Shown here: positions 1-9,229 of the stretch, in pieces | How the letters are laid out: each line of letters opens with the position of its first letter | Numbering within the stretch: the stretch's first letter is position 1 | Assembly: GCA_910586555.1 (NCBI GenBank) | Contig: CAJUJY010000010.1 | Span: forward strand, 20,821 to 84,820 | DNA: 64,000 bases | Origin: an uncultured Lachnospiraceae bacterium | GTDB lineage: Bacteria > Bacillota > Clostridia > Lachnospirales > Lachnospiraceae | Direction: 5' to 3' | Position numbers and translations under genes: made by a program | The notes under the pieces: generated by a model | The model's database searches: none | Told to the model about the DNA's origin: nothing | What the model saw: the letters and a program-made list of their open reading frames with translations, nothing else

Positions 1-864
1 ACTGTTTGTGGCATATTTTCCTGTGTCTGTAGCAGGAAGCTTTGTGGTATGCCGTGACAGGTTTTTGTTATTAGAATATTCTTCTGTATCTAAAACATCA
101 AGCACTATGTTGCCAGTTAATTTATTTATTTTAATGCCGTTTATTGCCCCCTGGCATGCCCTTATGCCGCATTTTACTCCCTTTCCTTCAAATGCAGGGC
201 CTGCTGCTGCTGAACATGCATATATCCTGCCCTTATTATTTAATATAATCTCTGCATTAGTCCCTATATCAACTGCAAGCTGTACTTTATCCGTCCTATA
301 AAGTTTCTGGCTGCAAATAACTGCCACTGCATCTGCCCCTGTGTGTGCAGCTATGCCAGGCAGCACATATATATCTATCCCAGGACATTTCTTAAAACCA
401 GCTTCCTTACCAGTTATACTGGCACTTCCGCTATAAGCTGCCTTAAACGGCGCTCCTGACATGCCGCTTAAATCCCTGCCTAAAAATATATGGCACATTG
501 TGGTATTTCCTGCAACAGACATTTTTATAATTTTGTCCATGCTGCATATCCCACTGCTTAACCGCTCTATTATATTTTCAACCTGCTCTATTATAATACC
601 ATGCAAAATCCCGGCTTTTCCCATTACAGAATTCATAATACGCATCATTACATCAGCCCCAAATTTTACCTGGGAATTAGTTTCTGTAATGTTTCTATAA
701 TATTTCCCACTGTCCAGTGCAAAAAGGCTGGCAGAAATGGTTGTAGTACCTATATCAGCAGCTACCCCGTAACAGCCATTATATTTATGGCTGCCAGTAT
801 TGTCCTGGACTGCTGTTATTACCTCTTTTTCCGGGTTATATAAATTCCTGCGTATTATTACCAT
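1..864 (-). CDS. ASKHA-domain protein (DUF4445, RACo-like), partial at window edge
   Basis: The minus strand is open from an ATG at 864 to the window edge, so the C-terminus is missing. An AAAGGTG ribosome binding site precedes the start. The reading frame shows an actin-like ATPase core: ADIGTTTISASLF near residue 35, SVAGNTTMCH near 110, LPGIAAHTGADAV near 155 and AVDIGTNAEI near 185. These are the phosphate-binding glycines of the DUF4445/RACo family, which reactivate corrinoid or other metalloproteins by ATP-driven reduction. Family members often carry an N-terminal 2Fe-2S ferredoxin domain. Here the protein begins about 30 residues before the ATPase core, so that domain is absent. No corrinoid protein or methyltransferase is visible nearby, so the partner is unknown. 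Confidence 0.8.
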   Translation of the reverse strand, partial: MVIIRRNLYNPEKEVITAVQDNTGSHKYNGCYGVAADIGTTTISASLFALDSGKYYRNITETNSQVKFGADVMMRIMNSVMGKAGILHGIIIEQVENIIERLSSGICSMDKIIKMSVAGNTTMCHIFLGRDLSGMSGAPFKAAYSGSASITGKEAGFKKCPGIDIYVLPGIAAHTGADAVAVICSQKLYRTDKVQLAVDIGTNAEIILNNKGRIYACSAAAGPAFEGKGVKCGIRACQGAINGIKINKLTGNIVLDVLDTEEYSNNKNLSRHTTKLPATDTGKYATNS

Positions 865-970
865 AAAAAACGCACCTTTCCATAAACCATATATAATTTA
901 TAAATCCCCCTCCTGTTTTACCAGTATCCATCCTGTATCTATGGCGTTACATTACAAAAAGAATACCAGA

Positions 971-1004
971 CAAAAAGAGCCATCTTCCGATGGCCCTTTT
1001 TATT
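971..1004 (-). terminator. Rho-independent terminator after rny
   Basis: A GCCATC/GATGGC stem with a TTCC loop (979-994) is followed on the minus strand by TTTTT. It lies about 20 bases past the rny stop. The other side is also T-rich (CCCTTTTTATT), so it may work in both directions. Confidence 0.8.
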
Positions 1005-1025
1005 CATGTTTACAGGCTATTGTGT

Positions 1026-2591
1026 CTATTTAGCATAATCTGTAACCCTGGATTCCCTGATAACATTAACCTTAATTTGTCCCGGATATTTCAACTCGTC
1101 CTCAATCTGTTTAGAAATATCCCTTGCAAGCAGAACCATATCGTCATCTGTCACCTTATCTGGGACAACCATAACCCTTACTTCACGCCCTGCCTGGATG
1201 GCAAATGATTTATCAACTCCTTTAAAGCTATTGGAAATATCCTCTAATTGTTTTAATCTGTTTGTATATGTTTCTAAAGTTTCCCTTCGTGCACCTGGAC
1301 GTGCTGCAGAAATAGTGTCAGCAGCCTGTACAATGCATGCAATCAGTGTTTCTGGTTCTACATCTCCATGATGGGCCTCTACAGAGTTAATAACAACTGC
1401 TGACTCCTTATATTTGCGGCAGAGTTCAGCCCCAATCTGGACATGGGTTCCTTCCATCTCCTGGTCAACTGATTTGCCAATATCATGCAACAAACCAGCC
1501 CTTTTAGCCATTCTGGCATCAACGCCTATTTCACCTGCAATAAGCCCTGCCAGATGGGCCACTTCAATAGAATGTTTTAATGCATTCTGTCCATAGCTGG
1601 TTCTAAATTTCATTCTTCCTAACAAACGAATAAGTTCTGGATTTATACCGTGAACCCCTACTTCAAGAGTAGCAGCCTCCCCCTCCTCACGAATCATTGA
1701 CTCAACTTCTTTCTGGGCCTTTTCAACCATCTCCTCAATTCTAGCTGGATGAATTCTTCCATCAACAATAAGTTTTTCAAGAGCAATTCTTGCTACTTCT
1801 CTTCTGACCCCGTCGAAACCTGATAAAACTACCGCTTCTGGTGTATCATCAATAATAAGGTTTACACCAGTAAGAGTTTCCAAAGTCCTGATATTACGGC
1901 CTTCTCTTCCGATAATCCTACCCTTCATTTCATCATTTGGAAGCTGAACAACAGAAATTGTGGTTTCTGCAACATGATCAGCAGCACAACGCTGTATTGC
2001 ATTAACAACATAATCTTTTGCCCTCTTGTCAGCCTCTTCTTTTGCTTTTCTGTCAAGTTCTTTTATAAGAACGGCAGTTTCATGTTTAACGTCTTCTTCA
2101 ACAGATTTTAACAGATATTCCTTTGCTTGTTCAGTAGTCAGGCCAGAGATTTTTTCAAGTTCTTGTAAATGACTGCTTTTTATAACTTCAACTTCTTGCA
2201 TCTGCTTATCTAATTCAGCAATTTTTACGTTTAACTTAGCTTCTTTCTTCTCTAATGCCTCTGACTTTTTATCCAGGATCTCCTCTTTCGATAATACACG
2301 CTTCTCATACCGCTGTATTTCTGCCCTTCTTTCCTTGGATTCATGTTCAATCTCATTTTTGGTACGGATTGCTTCCTCCTTGGCCTCAAGCAGTGCTTCA
2401 CGCTTTTTAGTTTCTGCAGTCCTTAAGGCTTCATCAATTATACTTCTTGCCTTTTCATCTGCATTTCCAATCTTAGCTTCTTCTACTTCTTTATACTGCT
2501 TTATAGAAACTGATTTGGTAACAAGCGCAGTTGCAATAACCGCAGCTAATAGAACAACAATGGCTATAATTACTTTAACAACCATTGGCAT
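1026..2591 (-). CDS. rny: Ribonuclease Y
   Basis: Membrane-anchored endoribonuclease that starts bulk mRNA decay in Firmicutes. The 521 residues match the usual family length. Residues 4-24 form one transmembrane helix, 30-200 a long charged coiled coil, and 224-235 carry the KH-domain RNA-binding loop GRIIGREGRNIR. The HD metal site LLHDIGK (H369, D370) follows in the phosphohydrolase domain. The start at 2591 has an AAGGAGGTG ribosome binding site. It follows recA and recX, an order common in clostridia, but has its own sigma-A promoter (2644-2672) and a terminator separates it from recX, so it is probably transcribed alone. Confidence 0.98.
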   Translation of the reverse strand: MPMVVKVIIAIVVLLAAVIATALVTKSVSIKQYKEVEEAKIGNADEKARSIIDEALRTAETKKREALLEAKEEAIRTKNEIEHESKERRAEIQRYEKRVLSKEEILDKKSEALEKKEAKLNVKIAELDKQMQEVEVIKSSHLQELEKISGLTTEQAKEYLLKSVEEDVKHETAVLIKELDRKAKEEADKRAKDYVVNAIQRCAADHVAETTISVVQLPNDEMKGRIIGREGRNIRTLETLTGVNLIIDDTPEAVVLSGFDGVRREVARIALEKLIVDGRIHPARIEEMVEKAQKEVESMIREEGEAATLEVGVHGINPELIRLLGRMKFRTSYGQNALKHSIEVAHLAGLIAGEIGVDARMAKRAGLLHDIGKSVDQEMEGTHVQIGAELCRKYKESAVVINSVEAHHGDVEPETLIACIVQAADTISAARPGARRETLETYTNRLKQLEDISNSFKGVDKSFAIQAGREVRVMVVPDKVTDDDMVLLARDISKQIEDELKYPGQIKVNVIRESRVTDYAK

Positions 2592-2643
2592 CGAACAGGA
2601 GCACCTCCTTATTTTTATTCATTGCACATAGTACAACATATCA

Positions 2644-2672
2644 ATTCTATACTTTTTACACTAATATGTCAA
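2644..2672 (-). promoter_or_regulatory. Sigma-A promoter of rny
   Basis: On the minus strand TTGACA (2667-2672) and TAGAAT (2644-2649) are separated by exactly 17 bases, about 50 bases upstream of the rny start. Confidence 0.8.
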
Positions 2673-2870
2673 GCTTATGGCATATTCTTTTTAGTAACAA
2701 TTTACTAAATGTATTATAAAAAGTAATGCAATTATTACATTTAATGCTATGTTTCCCTGCCTGGCAGCAGCCCGTTAAACAGAAAACCACTATTAAGTAA
2801 TGGAAGCATTTTCAAGATATTTATTCCCTGTTTTTATAAAAATATAAAAAATTGCTAATTTTACGGCACA

Positions 2871-2903
2871 AAATAAAAAGCTTCTGCATAATGCAAAAAC
2901 TTT
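2871..2903 (-). terminator. Terminator of recA-recX
   Basis: On the minus strand a 12-pair stem (2892-2903 with 2877-2888, including two G-U pairs) and a three-base loop are followed by TTTATTTT. It sits about 55 bases after the recX stop. Confidence 0.8.
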
Positions 2904-2956
2904 AGTATATGTTATGCATAATGCAGCCGCCTTTAAAAATTGTTTATCCTTATATC

Positions 2957-3406
2957 CTACAGCCTTGCTTTTTTGCGTATATCACTTACTAAAAAACCTT
3001 TTCTGTAAAGTTTTGCAGCCATCTTTTGCCTTTCCTCATATGACAGTCCTTCTAAATCCCTGCCCTTTAATATCTTTTGTATTTCTTTGTTAATGGCTTC
3101 ACTGTCACCATCTTCTATAGATTCAAGGGCAATGGATATATATTCTTCTGGTACATGTTTTTTAGTTAAATCCTGCCACAGTCTTTTTTTACTTCTTGAT
3201 TTATGGTATATATCCACAAACCTTACTGCATACCTTTCATCATCTATATAGTGGAAACTTTTTACATATTCTATTGCGCCATTCACTGCTTCTTCTGAAA
3301 AACCTGCACAAGAAAGCTTGTCCATAAGTTCCCATTCTGTGCGGTCATTATAACTAAGCAGTGTCATGGCCTTTTCCCTGGCACGTAGTAATTCCCCGCT
3401 GTCCAT
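2957..3406 (-). CDS. recX: Regulatory protein RecX
   Basis: RecX binds RecA filaments and modulates recombinase activity in the cytoplasm. The 149-residue protein is the usual size and is helix-rich with the family's three-helix repeats: WELMDKLSCAGFSEEAV near 25-41, then LWQDLTKKHVPEEYI near 76-90, and a C-terminal KLYRKGFLVSDIRK. Its ATG overlaps the recA TAA stop by one base (TAATG), so the two are translationally coupled in one SOS-controlled operon. Confidence 0.93.
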   Translation of the reverse strand: MDSGELLRAREKAMTLLSYNDRTEWELMDKLSCAGFSEEAVNGAIEYVKSFHYIDDERYAVRFVDIYHKSRSKKRLWQDLTKKHVPEEYISIALESIEDGDSEAINKEIQKILKGRDLEGLSYEERQKMAAKLYRKGFLVSDIRKKARL

Positions 3407-4545
3407 TATTCTTCATCTTCCTTTTCTGCTATAGCAGGCATACTAACATCTGTTTCCATGGTACTAATGCTTTCCATGCCTGCACCAGAAAAATCTGTCT
3501 TTTTATCTTCTTCCTTTTCTTCTTCATCATCCTTTTTTATAAACTTGTCACGTACCTTCTGCTCAATCTCTGCCATGGCATCTGGATGTTCTTTTAAGTA
3601 AATCTTTGCATTTTCCCTTCCCTGCCCTATTTTTGAACCATTATATGCATACCATGCACCGCTTTTATTAACTATATTTTCGTTGGCAGCAAGATCAAGT
3701 ATATCACCTTCCCTTGAAATACCTTCGCCATATATAATATCCACTTCTGCTTCCCTGAATGGTGGTGCAACTTTATTCTTGACAACTTTTATACGTGTAC
3801 GGTTTCCTATAACTTCCCCGTCCTTTTTAATTTGCTCACCACGCCTTACTTCAAGCCTTATGGAAGAATAATACTTTAATGCACGTCCTCCTGTCGTTGT
3901 TTCTGGATTGCCAAACATTACACCAACTTTTTCACGGAGCTGGTTTATAAATATTACTATACAGCTTGTCTTGCCAATAATTGCTGTAAGTTTCCTTAAT
4001 GCCTGCGACATAAGCCTTGCCTGTAAACCGACATGGCTATCCCCCATCTCCCCTTCTATCTCTGCTTTTGGTACAAGGGCAGCAACTGAGTCAACAATCA
4101 CAATATCTATAGCACCTGAACGCACCATTGTTTCAGTAATCTCAAGTGCCTGTTCCCCGGTATCTGGCTGTGATATGTATAAATTGTCAATATCTACGCC
4201 AATCCTTTTGGCATATACGGGATCAAGTGCATGTTCCGCATCAATAAAACCTGCAATACCTCCGTTTTTCTGTACCTCTGCTACCATATGAAGTGCTACT
4301 GTTGTCTTGCCGCCAGATTCAGGGCCGTATATTTCTACAATCCTGCCTTTTGGCACACCACCGACACCAAGTGCAAGGTCAAGCCCTAACGAACCTGACG
4401 GGAATGTTTCTACATTAAGATGTGCATTGTCACCAAGTTTCATAACTGCACCCTTGCCATATGCTTTCTCTATCTGTGCAATAGCATTCTCCAGTGCCTT
4501 CATTTTATTATCTTCGTTAGATGTTGTTACTGCTGTCTTCGCCAT
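3406..4545 (-). CDS. recA: Recombinase RecA
   Basis: ATP-dependent DNA strand exchange protein and LexA co-protease. I place the start at 4545 (MAKTAVTT), giving 379 residues. It has GGAAAGGAT seven bases upstream, whereas a longer open frame would begin upstream inside the SOS box. Walker A GPESGGKTT lies at 74-82. The DNA-binding loop region includes INQLREKVGVMFGNPETT, and the C-terminus ends in the usual acidic tail. It is the first gene of the recA-recX operon. Confidence 0.98.
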   Translation of the reverse strand: MAKTAVTTSNEDNKMKALENAIAQIEKAYGKGAVMKLGDNAHLNVETFPSGSLGLDLALGVGGVPKGRIVEIYGPESGGKTTVALHMVAEVQKNGGIAGFIDAEHALDPVYAKRIGVDIDNLYISQPDTGEQALEITETMVRSGAIDIVIVDSVAALVPKAEIEGEMGDSHVGLQARLMSQALRKLTAIIGKTSCIVIFINQLREKVGVMFGNPETTTGGRALKYYSSIRLEVRRGEQIKKDGEVIGNRTRIKVVKNKVAPPFREAEVDIIYGEGISREGDILDLAANENIVNKSGAWYAYNGSKIGQGRENAKIYLKEHPDAMAEIEQKVRDKFIKKDDEEEKEEDKKTDFSGAGMESISTMETDVSMPAIAEKEDEE

Positions 4546-4561
4546 ATTATTTATCCTTTCC

Positions 4562-4573
4562 GAACATAAGTTC
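4562..4573 (-). promoter_or_regulatory. LexA-type SOS box of recA
   Basis: The minus strand reads GAACTTATGTTC preceded by AAAAT and followed by GG. It fits the Gram-positive LexA (DinR) consensus GAAC-N4-GTTC. It lies just after the expected transcription start of the recA promoter and 17 bases before the recA start codon, so bound LexA would block the gene. Confidence 0.85.
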
Positions 4574-4582
4574 ATTTTAATT

Positions 4583-4611
4583 ATAATAACCCCTTCTAAC
4601 TATTCTGTCAA
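4583..4611 (-). promoter_or_regulatory. Sigma-A promoter of recA
   Basis: On the minus strand TTGACA (4606-4611) and TATTAT (4583-4588) are spaced 17 bases apart, directly upstream of the SOS box. Confidence 0.75.
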
Positions 4612-4744
4612 CAATTATTTATCCATGCCTGATGCCAGATACCATGCCTGTTTTATAAATTATTCCTTAACCTGCCATATTATAAGGCATTGTGGAACAA
4701 TTTTATTAAACGGGTATGGAAAATATAAAGTATTTAGTATGTTT

Positions 4745-4773
4745 AATTTACCACTTATTAATACGTATGTCAA
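4745..4773 (-). promoter_or_regulatory. Possible second upstream promoter
   Basis: On the minus strand TTGACA (4768-4773) and TAAATT (4745-4750) have a 17-base spacer, just after the DUF1653 gene. It could give a longer recA transcript or a small RNA from about 4738 toward recA. Nothing else supports it. Confidence 0.35.
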
Positions 4774-4775
4774 TA

Positions 4776-5390
4776 TTACCTTAACCTTTGTGTTTCATAA
4801 TGTTCAAATGTCTGTAAGCAGTGCAGTATTGAATCATATTGTTCCTCTTCACTTCCATCTTCCAGTACTATATCAAGTGCTACAGCAATATTATTTAATA
4901 AACGCTTGTCAAGGTATTTCCTAAGGCTTGTAAATATAATGTATTTTTCATGGTATGTCCTTGCATCAAGCATTTCCATAAATCCTTTTTCTGCAATTTC
5001 ACTATCTGGTATTTTCCCTGCAATTTTCCTGTCTATAGTTCCATTTAACAATGCCTCTCTAAATACATTGCTGCTTATACATGCATCTTCTGTTTCTGTA
5101 ACTATGCCTTCCTTAGCAGGTATACTATTACCTTCTGTTATGCCAGCATTTGCTGTTATGCCTGTTGTACCAGCCTGGCACGGCATGTACTTCTGCCAGT
5201 TTTTATTATTAAATATCTCACCCGTAAAACTTTCCAATGGTTCTTCCCATATATCAAATGGCGGGGACATTTTCTGGTAAACCACTTCCATTCCTTTATC
5301 TTTATAATTCTTTGCAATACATATTATCTGTAATATATTCCCGTCTGGATCCTTATAGAAACTTCCTGGTAATGGTATATTTTTGTCCAT
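4776..5390 (-). CDS. DUF1653 domain protein with long C-terminal extension
   Basis: Residues 6-60 match the DUF1653 pattern: a short strand-rich module with GSFYKDPDGNILQIICIA, then MEVVYQ and PLESFTGEIF. Most DUF1653 proteins are about 70-100 residues and of unknown function. This one has 204, with a Thr/Ile-rich linker near 65-105 and a helical tail containing a repeated Leu pattern. The start at 5390 has GGAAGGAGA upstream. It is alone on its strand, with recA following about 200 bases later. No function can be assigned to the extension. Confidence 0.75.
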   Translation of the reverse strand: MDKNIPLPGSFYKDPDGNILQIICIAKNYKDKGMEVVYQKMSPPFDIWEEPLESFTGEIFNNKNWQKYMPCQAGTTGITANAGITEGNSIPAKEGIVTETEDACISSNVFREALLNGTIDRKIAGKIPDSEIAEKGFMEMLDARTYHEKYIIFTSLRKYLDKRLLNNIAVALDIVLEDGSEEEQYDSILHCLQTFEHYETQRLR

Positions 5391-5500
5391 GCTAATCTCC
5401 TTCCATTGACATAAGTTTTAAAAACCACTATTATTTACATATTGTATTATTATACTGAATTTTATAAATTTCTACAAGTATATGCAAAGAAAGGAAAGAT

Positions 5501-6142
5501 ATGAAAATTAATAAAGAAAATATGCTTTTATATGCCATTACTGACAGAAAATGGCTAAATGGCAGGACTCTTGCTTCACAAGTTGAAGAAGTTTTAAAAA
5601 ATGGTGTAACTTTTCTACAGTTGCGTGAAAAAAACTTGACTTATGATGAACTTGTTAAAGAAGCAATACAGATAAAAAAAATTGCTGCAAAGTATAAAGT
5701 GCCTTTTGTTATTAATGATAATATTTACGCTGCCCTGGAAGCTGGCGCTGACGGTGTACATATTGGACAAGGTGATGCCAGTTACCAAGAGGCAAGAAAG
5801 CTTTTGGGGGACAATAAAATCATTGGCATGACTGCGCATAACCTGAATGAAGCACTGGATGCACAAAATGCAGGGGCAGATTATATCGGGGCAGGTGCAG
5901 TTTTTACAACTTCTACAAAACATGACACTATACCAATGCAATTTAACACGCTTAAAGAAATAACAGATAATATTTCAATTCCTGTTGTTGCAATCGGGGG
6001 CATTAACCATGAAAATATTAAAGAACTTAAAGGTCTTGGCATTAATGGGGTTGCTGTTATTTCTGCACTTTTTGCACAGGAAAATATTGGCATTGCAACT
6101 GCCAGAATGTTAGATTTAAGCAAGGAGATTGTAAATGGATAA
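5501..6142 (+). CDS. thiE: Thiamine phosphate synthase
   Basis: Joins HMP-pyrophosphate and thiazole phosphate to give thiamine monophosphate. It is a 213-residue TIM barrel of normal length. Signatures are LQLREK (39-44), VIND (70-73), GVHIGQGD (85-92), GADYIGAGAVF (125-135) and VAIGGI (163-168), which bind the pyrophosphate and Mg2+. GAAAGGAAAG precedes the start. The stop overlaps the next gene by eight bases, so the two form an operon. It has no riboswitch of its own that I can see, unlike thiC-thiD, which it faces. Confidence 0.95.
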   Translation: MKINKENMLLYAITDRKWLNGRTLASQVEEVLKNGVTFLQLREKNLTYDELVKEAIQIKKIAAKYKVPFVINDNIYAALEAGADGVHIGQGDASYQEARKLLGDNKIIGMTAHNLNEALDAQNAGADYIGAGAVFTTSTKHDTIPMQFNTLKEITDNISIPVVAIGGINHENIKELKGLGINGVAVISALFAQENIGIATARMLDLSKEIVNG

Positions 6143-6758
6143 AAAATTATTTATATTTGACATGGATGGCACACTGCTTGATTCTATGCCGCTTTGGAGG
6201 GACTTTGACAATAATTACCTTAAATCATATAATATAACACCCCCTGGCAATATTAACCAGATAGTAGCATCCCTTACGCTTAAGGAATGTGCAGATTATT
6301 TTATAAGCCTTGGCATAAAAAAGGACAGTAACTTTATTATTTCAGAAGTAATTTCCATTGTACGTAATGAATACGAAAACAATATTCCATTAAAGCCTGG
6401 CATGTATAAACTGTTAAAGGAATTATATTTAAACGGGCATACAATATGCCTTCTTACCACATCAGAAAAAGAATATGCAATTCCTGCCCTTAAAAGGCTT
6501 GGTATATATAATTACTTTGATGCAGTTTATACAAGCTCAGAACTAAATATGGATAAAAGGACTCCTGGGATTTATAAGGCTGTCTGCAATAAATACAATA
6601 TACTGCCGCAAAATACCACTGTATATGAAGACACAATTTTTGCAGTGCGTTCTGCAAAAGGTGCTGGCTGCCATGTTGTAGCTGTGTATGATAAAGAATC
6701 TTCCCCGTACTGGGAAGAAATACAAAAAACAGCCGATGAAGTATTTACATACAGCTAG
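6135..6758 (+). CDS. HAD-family phosphatase coupled to thiE
   Basis: A haloacid-dehalogenase-type hydrolase of 207 residues. Motif I is FDMDGTL with D9 and D11, motif II is LLTTS (T109), motif III has K141 and motif IV is YEDT with E165 and D166. A helical cap lies between motifs I and II, as in beta-phosphoglucomutase-like members. It overlaps thiE by eight bases. The context suggests a phosphate ester in thiamine metabolism, such as thiamine monophosphate, but that substrate is inferred. Its 3' end overlaps the convergent thiD gene by 14 bases. Confidence 0.85.
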   Translation: MDKKLFIFDMDGTLLDSMPLWRDFDNNYLKSYNITPPGNINQIVASLTLKECADYFISLGIKKDSNFIISEVISIVRNEYENNIPLKPGMYKLLKELYLNGHTICLLTTSEKEYAIPALKRLGIYNYFDAVYTSSELNMDKRTPGIYKAVCNKYNILPQNTTVYEDTIFAVRSAKGAGCHVVAVYDKESSPYWEEIQKTADEVFTYS

Positions 6759-7692
6759 TACCAGTCCTGTTTATATTCCAGCAATGGTCAGCAGGGCCGT
6801 TCCCATGCCCTATACAAAGCCCTGCTTTTAATGCATTTGTTAAATAACTTTTTGCCAGTGCTGCTGATACTGCAATATCCTTTCCAGATGCCAGGCCGCA
6901 TGCTATTGCAGATGAAAGTGTACAGCCTGTACCATGTGTGTTCTTTGTGTCCACCCTTTCATGTATAAACCAGGCCTTTCTTCCATTGCCCTCAACTTTT
7001 ATAATATCACCTGCATTTTCTATAAAGCCAGCCCAGGCACCAGGGCTTGCCCATGCAAAATCCAGGGCTGTTTCCTCTGTACAGTACAACAAATCATCAG
7101 CACCCCCGGTTCCATGCCCTCCTTTAATAAGCACATTTGTACCACTTTTTTTACAAAGTTCTGATGCTGCAAGCAGCATATCATTTTTATTATTTATAGT
7201 AATTCCTGTTAATGCCTGTGCTTCAGGTATATTGGGTGTAATAAGCACTGCAAGCGGCAGCAGTTTTTCCTTAAGTGCTTCTGCCGCCTGTGGTTCTAAA
7301 AGCTGGCTTCCACTTGTTGAAACAAATACAGGGTCAACTACTATATTTTTAAGGTTATATTCTTTTATCTTCTGTGAAACTACATCTATTATTTCCTCTG
7401 AAAAAAGCATACCAGTCTTAACTGCATCAGGCATAATATCTGTACATACTGCATCAATCTGTTCTGCTACAGTTTCTGCGGGTACAGGCTCTGATTTTAA
7501 AACCCCTTTTGTATTCTGTACAGTTATGGCAGTAATAACACTCATTCCATAAATACCATATGCTGTCATTGTTTTTAAATCAGCCTGTATGCCTGCTCCC
7601 CCGCTACAGTCTGAACCTGCTATAGTTAATACCTTTTTACGTATACAAGGCATTAATCCTGGTTTACTTAAATCTTTACTATTATTTTCCAT
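6745..7692 (-). CDS. thiD: Hydroxymethylpyrimidine (phosphate) kinase
   Basis: Phosphorylates HMP and HMP-phosphate to HMP-pyrophosphate, a substrate of ThiE. It is a ribokinase-fold protein with GSDCSGGAGIQAD near 26-38, VVDPVFVSTSG in the middle, and the anion hole and catalytic site THGTGCTLSSA near 265. I chose the ATG at 7692 because GAGGG lies five bases upstream. An earlier frame opening at 7752 has no ribosome binding site. The first 18 residues are an extra tail relative to the family. It follows thiC by about 105 bases on the same strand and is probably under the same riboswitch. Confidence 0.93.
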   Translation of the reverse strand: MENNSKDLSKPGLMPCIRKKVLTIAGSDCSGGAGIQADLKTMTAYGIYGMSVITAITVQNTKGVLKSEPVPAETVAEQIDAVCTDIMPDAVKTGMLFSEEIIDVVSQKIKEYNLKNIVVDPVFVSTSGSQLLEPQAAEALKEKLLPLAVLITPNIPEAQALTGITINNKNDMLLAASELCKKSGTNVLIKGGHGTGGADDLLYCTEETALDFAWASPGAWAGFIENAGDIIKVEGNGRKAWFIHERVDTKNTHGTGCTLSSAIACGLASGKDIAVSAALAKSYLTNALKAGLCIGHGNGPADHCWNINRTGTSCM

Positions 7693-7797
7693 AATAACCC
7701 TCATTCCCGTCAAAGCCTGGTTTATTCTCCCCATATATTTTATATAACACAATAAGTAATAATTTCCAGGCAGTATTTTGTATTCTTTGCATATATT

Positions 7798-9105
7798 TTA
7801 CTCATCATAAATTGACACAATTTCACCATCAAGTATACGGTTCATATTTTTAACAGCACAAAAATTCCCGCACATAGAACATGTATCTTCTTTTCCAGGT
7901 TTTGCAGATTCGCGGTAAGCCCTTGCTTTACCTGGATCTATTGAAATGTTAAACATTTCTTCCCAGTCAAGTTTTTTCCTTGCCATGCTCATAGCATCAT
8001 CCCAGTCCCTTGCACCTTTAATGCCTTTTGCAATATCTGCGGCATGTGCAGCAATTTTAGAGGCCATTATCCCTTCTTTAACATCATCTACATCAGGAAG
8101 GCGCAAATGTTCAGCAGGTGTTACATAGCAAAGGAAAGATGCCCCGTTTGCAGCAGCTATGGCTCCTCCTATTGCAGCAGTAATATGGTCATACCCTGGT
8201 GCAACATCAGTAACAAGCGGTCCAAGTACATAGAAAGGCGCACCATTACATATTGTCTGCTGTATCTTCATATTTGCTGCTATCTGGTCTAAAGGCATAT
8301 GCCCAGGGCCTTCAACCATTACTTGCACATCCTTTTCCCATGCACGTTTTGTAAGTTCACCAAGTGTTATAAGTTCTTCTATCTGGGAAATATCAGAAGC
8401 ATCTTTTAAACAGCCTGGACGGCACGCATCACCAAGGCTCATTGTTACATCATATTCACGGCAGATATCAAGTATTTCATCATAATATTCATAGAACGGG
8501 TTCTCCATTCCTGTCATTTCCATCCACGCAAATATAATTGAACCTCCTCTTGACACAATATTTGCCAGTCTTTTATTCTTTTTAAACCTGCCTGCTGTTT
8601 CTTTATTAATTCCGCAGTGTATTGTCATAAAATCTACACCATCTTCTGCATGCATCCTTACAACATCTATCCACTCCCTTGCAGTAATTTCTTTTAATGC
8701 TTTATGGTAATATACAACTGCATCATATATAGGCACAGTACCAATTACAGCCGGGCACTCTTTAGTAAGCCTGCGCCTGAATTTCTGTGTATCACCAAAT
8801 GAACTTAAATCCATAATAGCCTCTGCCCCAAGATTTACAGCACTTTTAACCTTTTCCATCTCCATTTCAAGATCTATGCAGTCCCTTGATGTGCCAAGGT
8901 TCACATTAATCTTAGTGCGTAACTGGTTACCAATGCCACTTGGCTTAATACATGTATGGCGTTTATTAGCAGGAATAATTGCCTTTCCACATGCTACAAG
9001 CTCCATAAGTTCCTGCTCTTTCATATCTTCACTCTCTGCTACATAAGCTAGTTCCTTTGTAATAATACCCTTTCTTGCTGCTTCCATCTGTGTAGAATAT
9101 TCCAT
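7798..9105 (-). CDS. thiC: Phosphomethylpyrimidine synthase
   Basis: Radical-SAM enzyme converting aminoimidazole ribotide to HMP-phosphate. It has 435 residues, the shorter clostridial form. Signatures include EGPGHMPLDQI, VLGPLVTDVAPGYDHI and the C-terminal cluster motif CSMCGNFC that holds the 4Fe-4S cluster. I place the start at the ATG at 9105, ten bases after AAAGGAG. A GTG three codons earlier would nearly touch the ribosome binding site. It is preceded by a TPP riboswitch and terminator. Confidence 0.97.
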   Translation of the reverse strand: MEYSTQMEAARKGIITKELAYVAESEDMKEQELMELVACGKAIIPANKRHTCIKPSGIGNQLRTKINVNLGTSRDCIDLEMEMEKVKSAVNLGAEAIMDLSSFGDTQKFRRRLTKECPAVIGTVPIYDAVVYYHKALKEITAREWIDVVRMHAEDGVDFMTIHCGINKETAGRFKKNKRLANIVSRGGSIIFAWMEMTGMENPFYEYYDEILDICREYDVTMSLGDACRPGCLKDASDISQIEELITLGELTKRAWEKDVQVMVEGPGHMPLDQIAANMKIQQTICNGAPFYVLGPLVTDVAPGYDHITAAIGGAIAAANGASFLCYVTPAEHLRLPDVDDVKEGIMASKIAAHAADIAKGIKGARDWDDAMSMARKKLDWEEMFNISIDPGKARAYRESAKPGKEDTCSMCGNFCAVKNMNRILDGEIVSIYDE

Positions 9106-9229
9106 ATAGTACACTCTCCTTTTATATTAATTTATTTAGGCGGATATCCGTATTGCCAGCTATTATTTTAATAAAATTACTTGTACAAATATATCTAATA
9201 TTATTTATATTTAATATATTTTATTTAAT

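Larger units (their letters stand above)
2592..2956. other. Intergenic region between recX and rny
   Basis: This 365-base gap holds the recX terminator (2871-2903) and the rny promoter (2644-2672). The 11-mer TGCATAATGCA occurs twice, once inside the terminator and once just before it. I see no gene in it. Confidence 0.7.

Noticed and set aside
4546..4575. An earlier ATG start for recA
   Set aside because: It lies inside the SOS box and has no ribosome binding site, while the ATG at 4545 has GGAAAGGAT.
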